A stretch of DNA of 12,424 nucleotides from DATFYI01 sp035315125 (lineage in GTDB: Bacteria > Chloroflexota > Anaerolineae > Anaerolineales > Anaerolineaceae), in NCBI GenBank assembly GCA_035315125.1, contig DATFYI010000283.1:1-12424 (forward strand), read 5' to 3'. This document shows positions 7,693 through 12,424 of the stretch, one piece after another. How positions within the stretch are numbered: the stretch's first letter is position 1; each line of letters begins with the position of its first letter. The notes below the pieces were generated by a model. It was given only the letters and a program-made list of their open reading frames with translations. It was not told the origin of the DNA and searched no databases. The position numbers and the translations under genes are program-made.

Positions 7693-8314
7693 AGGATTCC
7701 GAAGGGTATTCCAATTTCGCATCTGATAAAGCGCTGAGCACCGCCATCAAGGTTGGGTAATCGTCCCGTAACAAAGTGATCAACTCCTGGGTGGCCGTTG
7801 CCGTCCAGCCCGAGTTGCCAGCGGCAAACTGGACAGCCGAAGCCTGCCGCAAATGAGCCGCCAATAGTTCCCCCACCGGTAGATCCACCGCCCGCAAGAT
7901 GTGGCGAAAATAGCCGAACCGGCCGGCCTGGCTGAATTCACACAAATCATTGGCCTGGCAGGGGTAAATTGCATCCAGGGTTAATGGCGGGCGAGGCGGC
8001 AGCAGATGAAATATCCGCTCATCCTGCCGGTAACCTACGAACAATACACTGATTTCAACCGGGACGTTGCGATTGAGCCGGTTATCCAGGATCACATCCT
8101 CTGAAACCCCCTCGGCAGTAACAAGCTGGCGGACCAAACCATCATCATCGATATGGATATCGTAAATCAAACCATAAATTTCAGATTGGTCATCCAGAGG
8201 GATGCGGACCATACCGCCAAACGCCGGTGATGAAATATTAGAGACCCGGCAACCCACCACACATCCGGTGGTGCTGGCTCGTAATAGTCGCCCAATTTCG
8301 ATTGTAGCCATCAT
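7691..8314 (-). CDS. Small HAS-barrel protein between nurA and herA
   Basis: I recognise no characterised family member of this 207-aa shape. Residues about 5-100 read as a HAS (HerA/ATP synthase) beta-barrel: IGRLLRASTTGCVVGCRV, then GGMVRIPLDD, then EIYGLIYDIHIDDDG, matching in pattern the HerA N-terminus (IGYVVGGG, EGSFVVIKSGD, FYGLVTDL). The following PPRPPLTLDAIYP...ANDLCEF resembles HerA PPKTIPSHHALVR...AGNIAEVF. There is no Walker A or B motif. Residues about 135-207 are predicted helical, with no known motif. Cysteines sit at 18, 22, 120 and 125, without a clear metal pattern. The ATG at 8314 overlaps the nurA stop in ATGA and has GAGGT at 8319-8323. Placement suggests a subunit or adaptor of the NurA-HerA complex, perhaps modulating NurA docking onto HerA; that is inference. 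Confidence 0.8.
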   Translation of the reverse strand: MMATIEIGRLLRASTTGCVVGCRVSNISSPAFGGMVRIPLDDQSEIYGLIYDIHIDDDGLVRQLVTAEGVSEDVILDNRLNRNVPVEISVLFVGYRQDERIFHLLPPRPPLTLDAIYPCQANDLCEFSQAGRFGYFRHILRAVDLPVGELLAAHLRQASAVQFAAGNSGWTATATQELITLLRDDYPTLMAVLSALSDAKLEYPSES

Positions 8315-9486
8315 TTATACCTCGTGCGTGTACCCGATTGGTCTTTATGGACCTGTTTATTCGACTTTTGACCGGCTTCAACACCCTGCTGTAGCAATTC
8401 CACGGCGATCATATCCTGCAACTCTGCCTTCTCGGCAAAACTGACCAATGCCACCTCATGAGCCCGGTGCAGGGCATAAGGATAGGGGCGATTGCCCATT
8501 TGCAAACACTGCGTTACCAGGGTGGCATGGATCAGATTCAGTAATTCCGGATTTTGAACGACCCATTTTGGAACCTCCACCCGCGCCACGTAAGGGTGAT
8601 CCGGACGACCCACATTCAGGAAAAAGAAATGTAGCGCTAATGGGCCGCTAAAATCCCTGGATGAGGTCGATTGGATGGCAAATACGGCTGAACGCTCGCC
8701 CGGTTTCAAAAGCTGGCAGAAAAGATCCTCATCGGTCACACCTTCTAAAGGTCGCCGCTTGCCCGCTTGAGAGAGGTCTTCTTCGGCCAAAGTCACCAAT
8801 TCCAGCAGGCGTACCACCAGATCCGCTCGCGGCTTATCCACGTAGCCGCCGGCAGAGACATGCAACTCTGCCAGATCACGCAATGCCTGCAAATATTCTT
8901 GTAAAGATTTGCGAAATTCTCTGTTCTCTTTTGGCTCGCCGAACAGCTCCATCGGTCCATCCGTTAATGCCACCACCGGCAATTTTTCTTTGGCAGCCAG
9001 CTCTGCCAGCATCTTGCGTTCGTTTAAGTCACGTCGAAGTGCGACAATTTCTTCTGTCAGCGGCCCCGCTTCAGAATAAAGAGCGTCCTGATAAAGCAAC
9101 GTGCTACGGGTGATCTCGCGCGGTGGTTCGGCCTGACCCGGAATCATGCGAATAGCGCCGATATTGATTACCCCGAACTCGACCGGGTCATGTCGGCTGG
9201 GATTAATCTGAGAACCATCTGCGGCCAGCAGGACCATCGCGCCTTGTATGGGGCGCGCAAAATTGGAGAAGGTCAGCTCCTCTTCAACTGGTACAGCGCA
9301 GCGTAGGCTGTTGTTATGGCTCACAGCCTTTTCAACCCGTTGAATTAATTCTTCCAAACAACCAGACCAGTCGTTTAGCAACAATTCAGCCTGCTGCCGT
9401 CTCTCCCGCAATTTCTTAGCACGTTGAGGAGCCTGCTGGCCCATCTCTTTAACCTGGCGCTGGATCTCTTGAAAATTAACCGGCAT
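8311..9486 (-). CDS. nurA: NurA 5'-3' nuclease, HerA partner
   Basis: NurA-family nuclease (391 aa from the chosen start), which works inside a complex with hexameric HerA to resect DNA ends. It has a charged helical N-terminus (about 10-55), then LLAADGSQI with Asp90 in the family's DGS active-site motif, a second acidic site VALTDGPMELF (Asp177), and a C-terminal segment ending PYALHRAHEVALVS (His340/His343), where the family has a conserved His. These fit the NurA fold; exact residue equivalence is inferred. I place the start at the ATG at 9486: AAGGA lies 5 nt upstream and a sigma70-like promoter lies at 9520-9548. The longer frame to 9582 begins upstream of that promoter and adds an atypical Cys-rich leader. 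The C-terminal tail after 370 is polar and basic. It is first gene of the nurA-HAS-herA operon. Confidence 0.92.
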   Translation of the reverse strand: MPVNFQEIQRQVKEMGQQAPQRAKKLRERRQQAELLLNDWSGCLEELIQRVEKAVSHNNSLRCAVPVEEELTFSNFARPIQGAMVLLAADGSQINPSRHDPVEFGVINIGAIRMIPGQAEPPREITRSTLLYQDALYSEAGPLTEEIVALRRDLNERKMLAELAAKEKLPVVALTDGPMELFGEPKENREFRKSLQEYLQALRDLAELHVSAGGYVDKPRADLVVRLLELVTLAEEDLSQAGKRRPLEGVTDEDLFCQLLKPGERSAVFAIQSTSSRDFSGPLALHFFFLNVGRPDHPYVARVEVPKWVVQNPELLNLIHATLVTQCLQMGNRPYPYALHRAHEVALVSFAEKAELQDMIAVELLQQGVEAGQKSNKQVHKDQSGTRTRYK

Positions 9487-9491
9487 GATGA

Positions 9492-9496
9492 TCCTT
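9492..9496 (-). promoter_or_regulatory. Shine-Dalgarno deciding the nurA start
   Basis: AAGGA on the minus strand sits 5 nt before the ATG at 9486. Together with the promoter just upstream it rules against the longer frame beginning at 9582. Confidence 0.7.
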
Positions 9497-9519
9497 ATGC
9501 AAATCGAACATTTGTTTGA

Positions 9520-9548
9520 ATTATACACAAATTCAATGGACCATGCAA
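9520..9548 (-). promoter_or_regulatory. Putative sigma70 promoter of the nurA operon
   Basis: On the minus strand TTGCAT (9548-9543) is followed after exactly 17 nt by a perfect TATAAT (9525-9520). Transcription would start near 9513, about 27 nt before the nurA ATG. The spacing and perfect -10 box make this one of the clearest promoters in the window. Confidence 0.65.
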
Positions 9549-9588
9549 AAATCTGGCACAATTTTGCCGGGAATCTGCTCAAATAGAT

Positions 9589-9626
9589 AAATCCCCACCC
9601 GGGGCGTTTTGAAAAGGTGGGGATTT
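9589..9626 (-). terminator. Stem-loop terminator behind the lipoprotein gene
   Basis: A perfect 11-bp inverted repeat (AAATCCCCACC at 9589-9599, GGTGGGGATTT at 9616-9626) encloses a 16-nt loop, 28 nt past the lipoprotein stop. On the minus strand it is followed by ATCTATTT, a weak U-rich tail, so termination may be imperfect. Confidence 0.65.
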
Positions 9627-9653
9627 GTGAGAAAAACAGGTTGCTAAACCAGA

Positions 9654-10532
9654 CTATTTGGCTGAGGCTGTAAAGGAATCAATTTTCATAATATAGGGCA
9701 GCGAATCGCCAGACATCGCCCCAAGTCCAACAAAACCGCCATCCATAATATCATTCTTCATAGTGGTCACGGTTTGCTTGTCATTAAAGATAAAAGTTAA
9801 ATTCGGGCCAATGCAACTGGCTTTAATGTCATTTTCAGTGGTCGGGAATGGAGAAATAACATTCCGGTCAGCGACGCCTTTTAGATAGTCGATATAGGTA
9901 TGCTTGTATTGCGCTGCCAGAGATTTGTCGTAGCGGAAAATGTCGTAATTACCCTGTGAAGAAACACGAAATTCGATCCAGGAAGAATAATCGCTGTTGG
10001 CGCGACAAACCAAGGCTACTCCATTGTCCAAGATCGATCCGGTATTGTAATACTTGAGCTCCATAGTTACATCAGCCGGCATCGGGTTCTTGTAGAATTT
10101 GTAATCATAGGTTTCCTTATCCAGCAAAGTAAAGATCAAGAAACCATCATTGGTCGCAACTGTAGAATACACGTGACCTGGCTTTGCTTGCGTGGTCGAT
10201 GTAATCGTATCAGTCCAATTCGGATTGACCAGATCGAAAGTATCTGAAAACGAAGTGGATTGTGTAGAGGCGGCGGTGGGCTGCTGCTGAGCTGACTGGG
10301 TTGGCTGAGCCGATTGAGCTGGCGGAAGGGTTTGGGTAGGCATGACTTGAGCCGGCTGTGGTTGTGTAGGTAAGGCCGCTGCCGCTGTCGGCATGGTCAG
10401 CTCGGTCGGTTGATTGGCTGGCGGCAAGGGGGCAACAGGAGTTTGTGTTGGTGAGCTGGAGCCAGGCAGCAGAGCGCAGGCCATTGAAATGATGAGAACC
10501 AAACCGAGCGGGTATAAGAATAAGCGCTTCAT
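9654..10532 (-). CDS. Secreted lipoprotein, PTQ-rich linker and LamG-like domain
   Basis: Predicted lipoprotein of 292 aa, anchored outside the cytoplasmic membrane. The signal peptide has basic KR at 2-3, a hydrophobic core (about 4-16) and a lipobox SMAC with the lipid-acceptor Cys19. Residues 20-94 are a low-complexity linker rich in Pro, Thr, Gln and Ala. The C-terminal domain (about 95-292: FSDTFDLVNPNWTD, ILDNGVALVCRANSDYSSWIEFRV, GGFVGLGAMSG) resembles the concanavalin/LamG-like beta-sandwich found in many Chloroflexota lipoproteins; binding target unknown. Cys174 and Cys237 could form a disulphide. The start has a strong AAGGAG (10539-10544) 6 nt upstream. It stands alone between two stem-loops with its own upstream promoter region. 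No enzyme motif is visible, and a carbohydrate- or surface-binding role is only a guess. Confidence 0.85.
   Translation of the reverse strand: MKRLFLYPLGLVLIISMACALLPGSSSPTQTPVAPLPPANQPTELTMPTAAAALPTQPQPAQVMPTQTLPPAQSAQPTQSAQQQPTAASTQSTSFSDTFDLVNPNWTDTITSTTQAKPGHVYSTVATNDGFLIFTLLDKETYDYKFYKNPMPADVTMELKYYNTGSILDNGVALVCRANSDYSSWIEFRVSSQGNYDIFRYDKSLAAQYKHTYIDYLKGVADRNVISPFPTTENDIKASCIGPNLTFIFNDKQTVTTMKNDIMDGGFVGLGAMSGDSLPYIMKIDSFTASAK
10265..10470 (-). repeat. Low-complexity PTQ-coding stretch
   Basis: This part of the lipoprotein gene encodes an irregular run of short units such as PTQ, PAQ and QPT (AQPTQSAQQQPTAAST, TQPQPAQVMPTQTLPP). It is a flexible spacer between the lipid anchor and the folded domain. 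Copy number is a likely site of variation between strains. Confidence 0.7.
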
Positions 10533-10585
10533 GATATTCTCCTTTTACGACATCGTTAAATCAAAAATTATCAAAACCGATCGCC

Positions 10586-10613
10586 ATTATCTCTGGCCAG
10601 CACTTTGCTGCAA
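10586..10613 (-). promoter_or_regulatory. Second possible promoter of the lipoprotein gene
   Basis: On the minus strand TTGCAG (10613-10608), a 16-nt spacer, then GATAAT (10591-10586, five of six). It would give a leader of about 45-50 nt. Weaker than the distal candidate because of its -35 box. Confidence 0.3.
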
Positions 10614-10712
10614 TAGTCTCCGCGAATACTTCAGGAGATTTGTCTATATTTTTTTAGAGCGGACCCCATTGAATAAAGTCTATAAATACCCACCTTTCTA
10701 TTAATCTCTTAT

Positions 10713-10741
10713 ACTTTAACGAAATTGATCATCAATGTCAA
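10713..10741 (-). promoter_or_regulatory. Putative promoter of the lipoprotein gene
   Basis: On the minus strand a perfect TTGACA (10741-10736), a 17-nt spacer, then TAAAGT (10718-10713, four of six). The spacer contains an inverted repeat ATTGAT-C-ATCAAT (plus-strand 10724-10736), placed where a repressor would block polymerase. Consensus-based call; the leader would be about 170 nt. Confidence 0.5.
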
Positions 10742-10773
10742 GTATCTATTTTTATCTTTTTGAGGGCAAAACC

Positions 10774-10803
10774 AAAAACCCCGCGCTGGGGCGCGGGGTT
10801 TTT
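10774..10803 (-). terminator. Strong stem-loop terminator of the apbE/ferric-reductase operon
   Basis: A perfect 13-bp stem (AAAAACCCCGCGC at 10774-10786, its complement at 10791-10803) with a 4-nt loop lies about 33 nt past the stop of the membrane protein gene. On the minus strand it is followed by TTTTTGGTTTT. On the plus strand the stem ends in seven T (10799-10805), so it could stop transcription from both directions. Confidence 0.9.
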
Positions 10804-10835
10804 TTGACTAAACAATAATAGTTGACCAGTTGTTT

Positions 10836-11582
10836 TTATCCTTCCATAACTTTATCCGATAAAGGTTTGGCGTGGTTATTTTTGACAGGAAACTGTGAGA
10901 TCAGCACTCTATATACAGTCAAAAGCAAAAGGCTTGCCCCGCTGAACCAATAAACATACTGCGACCAATTGGTGGCAGCGTCCGTCCCGCTGTACAGGCT
11001 GTGCACCAGCACTCCCAGGAAGCAGATATAGCCGGCATAGTGCAGGCCCCGCCAGACTTTTTTACCAATGCGTTTACGTACATAAAAACTAAGAACGATT
11101 ATCGCCCACAGGTAAAAAACAACCTGCCCGATTCCCACCCAGCCAGGCCTGTAAGATTGAGTGGAGAATGGGATCAAAGCCTGTACAATGCTGATATTGA
11201 TATAAGCATCGCCGGTCAGAATCAGCCCATGAAACAGGGCAAAAGCCAGACCTAATATAGCGGTGAATTGGTGTATCTCAATGGCAGGTAGCACTCCCGG
11301 CCAGACCTGAGCCATTTTATTGGTAATGCTTATCCCCATGGCAACTGACAGCCACAACAACCAGTATGCCGCAATGGCACTGCCGCGGGACAGAAACCAG
11401 TATATTTTTGGCTGGCTGCCGGAGGCCGAGGATGCCAGGGCCGACAGCCACTGAGGTAGCAAATTGATCACAAATAAAACACCGGCAACCAGGAGCAACG
11501 AGATGATCAACAGATCCTGGCCACGCAGGGTTTTTGGGATCGAATCGGTCGTAACCTTTTTTGGGTTTGTATCGTGAGACAT
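10836..11582 (-). CDS. Ferric-reductase-like transmembrane haem protein
   Basis: Integral membrane protein (248 aa) of the ferric reductase-like transmembrane family (Nox/FRE/MsrQ-type core). About six hydrophobic segments are visible (22-42, 66-84, 105-123, 150-168, 180-198, 207-228). Four histidines are spaced as haem ligands in that family: His104 and His118 (IEIHQFTAILGLAFALFHG), and His181 and His194 (LHYAGYICFLGVLVHS), consistent with two b-type haems across the membrane. No FAD- or NAD(P)H-binding domain follows, so it needs a separate electron donor. The ATG has AAGGAG 5 nt upstream and lies one base after the apbE stop (TAATATG), so the two are cotranscribed. Likely role: transmembrane electron transfer with a flavinylated partner. 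MsrQ is a possible identity, but no msrP is in view. Confidence 0.85.
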   Translation of the reverse strand: MSHDTNPKKVTTDSIPKTLRGQDLLIISLLLVAGVLFVINLLPQWLSALASSASGSQPKIYWFLSRGSAIAAYWLLWLSVAMGISITNKMAQVWPGVLPAIEIHQFTAILGLAFALFHGLILTGDAYINISIVQALIPFSTQSYRPGWVGIGQVVFYLWAIIVLSFYVRKRIGKKVWRGLHYAGYICFLGVLVHSLYSGTDAATNWSQYVYWFSGASLLLLTVYRVLISQFPVKNNHAKPLSDKVMEG

Positions 11583-11583
11583 A

Positions 11584-12424
11584 TTAACTCCTTAGATATT
11601 CCTTGATGTCGCCACAGTAAATCAGGCTGCCATCCTGTAAAGCCAACAAGCCCGCCAGCTGCGGTCGCTCTTTCAACCAATCCTGTCCAGCCTGGCTGCC
11701 GAGGATCAACACTGCCTTAGCAGCCGCTTCAGCCCGAATAATATCTGGCGCCAGGATGGATGCAGTCATTAGATCGGTCTGGGCTGGCTCACCGGTGCGT
11801 GGGTCAATAATGTGGTGTTTCACGGCGCCATTTTGTAGCCAGCGCCGGTAATCGATACCTGAAGTAGCCACCCCGCACTTTCCAAGCGAAAGCTCACCCA
11901 GACTTTCCTGAAATTGCAATGGATCTTCAATTGAAACAACCCATGAATCGCCATCGCGATCCAGACCACTGATGGCGATATCTCCGCCGGCATTTACCAG
12001 AACCGGACCAAATTTTCTTAAGCGTTGCATGGCCTGGGCTGCTGCCCAACCTTTGGCTACGCCGCCCAGATCAAGCTTCATGGCCGCCGGGATTGTAATC
12101 GTGAGGCGGGATTGATCTAAACGGATATCACCCCAACCGGTCTGACCGGTTTTCCAAGCTTCATCGGCTGCGAACGTGGCTGTGGTTTGCCGAGAGTACT
12201 CGGCGCCTGGCAGGCTGGGATCAAAGCTGCTGATATAGCCGGCTTCTTCGAGGGATTTAAGGATGGTTGGAACCACCAGTCCAGCGCTCCAGTCAGCATT
12301 TTCCAGGGCAACATTTAATACTTCCCACAAGATAGGACTGGCCTGGAACTCGGATCCTGCAGAATGGTTGAGCCGGTTCAATTCACTGACCGGTCGGAAG
12401 CGACTTAAAGCCTGCTCCCATTCC
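11584..12424 (-). CDS. apbE: FAD:protein FMN transferase, 5' end cut by window
   Basis: ApbE-family enzyme that transfers FMN from FAD onto Ser/Thr of target flavoproteins, usually outside the cytoplasm. The frame stays open to the window edge: the 14 codons before the TTG at 12381 encode EWEQALSRFRPVSE, continuing into LNRLN, the typical ApbE N-terminal SRFxxxSELxxLN motif. The gene therefore starts beyond 12424, and 279 residues are visible. Counting from the first visible codon: LDLGGVAKG 117-125, NAGGD 144-148, HHIIDPRTG 203-211. The late motif, usually ADALSTA, reads AEAAAKA (231-237), so the Asp and Thr that bind metal in characterised ApbEs appear as Glu and Lys. A signal peptide cannot be judged. 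It precedes the ferric-reductase-like gene by one base; its flavinylated substrate is not in the window. Confidence 0.92.
   Translation of the reverse strand, partial: EWEQALSRFRPVSELNRLNHSAGSEFQASPILWEVLNVALENADWSAGLVVPTILKSLEEAGYISSFDPSLPGAEYSRQTTATFAADEAWKTGQTGWGDIRLDQSRLTITIPAAMKLDLGGVAKGWAAAQAMQRLRKFGPVLVNAGGDIAISGLDRDGDSWVVSIEDPLQFQESLGELSLGKCGVATSGIDYRRWLQNGAVKHHIIDPRTGEPAQTDLMTASILAPDIIRAEAAAKAVLILGSQAGQDWLKERPQLAGLLALQDGSLIYCGDIKEYLRS

Larger units (their letters stand above)
10533..10773. other. Leader and promoter region of the lipoprotein gene
   Basis: This 241-nt AT-rich stretch upstream of the lipoprotein ATG has no convincing gene. It holds the promoter at 10713-10741, a 13-bp inverted repeat inside that promoter, and a second, weaker promoter candidate at 10586-10613. 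If the distal promoter is used, the leader would be about 170 nt. I see no riboswitch that I can name. Confidence 0.5.

Noticed and set aside
7684..7722. 13-codon N-terminal extension of herA
   Set aside because: It would overlap the HAS-barrel gene by 32 nt without a ribosome site; the start at 7683 has GAGGTG at the right distance.
8661..9113. 150-aa plus-strand frame opposite nurA
   Set aside because: Antisense to conserved nurA; no recognisable protein features.
5953..9486. HerA-based phage-defence island
   Set aside because: HerA pairs with SIR2 or DUF4297 proteins in known defence modules. Here the partner is NurA, and no defence genes or mobile-element signs are nearby, so a repair role is more likely.
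9487..9582. N-terminal extension of nurA to the ATG at 9582
   Set aside because: It would begin upstream of the TTGCAT-17-TATAAT promoter, and the ATG at 9486 has a good Shine-Dalgarno and gives the expected NurA N-terminus.
10414..10704. 96-aa plus-strand frame overlapping the lipoprotein start and leader
   Set aside because: It crosses the signal-peptide coding region and the lipoprotein leader in antisense, and its translation has no recognisable features.
12379..12381. TTG as start codon of apbE
   Set aside because: The frame is open upstream to the window edge and encodes conserved ApbE sequence (SRFRPVSE), so the true start lies outside.

Overview
The window looks like ordinary chromosome of a bacterium of the phylum Chloroflexota, probably class Anaerolineae. 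This is an inference from gene content: a lipoprotein with a Pro/Thr/Gln-rich linker and a LamG-like C-terminal domain of a type common there, a 7TM-PAS-GGDEF protein, a bacterial NurA-HerA pair, and a divergent-PAP2 gene after xseAB. I see no mobile element, CRISPR array, tRNA or rRNA. Coding density is high, with start/stop overlaps inside operons and two convergent gene pairs whose stop codons overlap.

Layout. Positions 14-3699 hold two diguanylate cyclases on the minus strand, one with a seven-helix membrane sensor and PAS, one soluble with two PAS-like regions. They flank a plus-strand nicotinamidase-like cysteine hydrolase (1721-2431). Positions 3700-4020 are a divergent, gene-free, AT-rich spacer with promoters. 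Positions 4021-5956 are a plus-strand operon: xseA and xseB (exonuclease VII) and a divergent PAP2-family membrane protein. Converging on it is a minus-strand operon, 9486 down to 5953: nurA, a small HAS-barrel protein, and herA. A sigma70-like promoter lies just before nurA. Positions 9654-10532 encode a lipoprotein (minus) with its own promoter region and a stem-loop behind it. Positions 10836-12424 hold a minus-strand pair, apbE (cut by the window edge) then a ferric-reductase-like haem membrane protein, ending in a strong stem-loop terminator.

Themes. Two DNA end-processing systems, exonuclease VII and NurA-HerA, face each other across the middle. The most interesting item is the small gene between nurA and herA. 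Its first half reads as a HAS barrel like the one at the N-terminus of HerA, followed by a PP-containing segment also resembling HerA, but it has no ATPase domain. It may be a third subunit or adaptor of the NurA-HerA machine. The apbE/ferric-reductase pair points to membrane electron transfer with covalent flavin attachment, and the cyclases point to cyclic-di-GMP signalling.

Several longest-ORF starts are wrong on inspection. nurA should start at 9486 (the longer ORF begins upstream of the promoter), herA at 7683 (strong Shine-Dalgarno), and apbE has no start in the window because its frame stays open to the edge.
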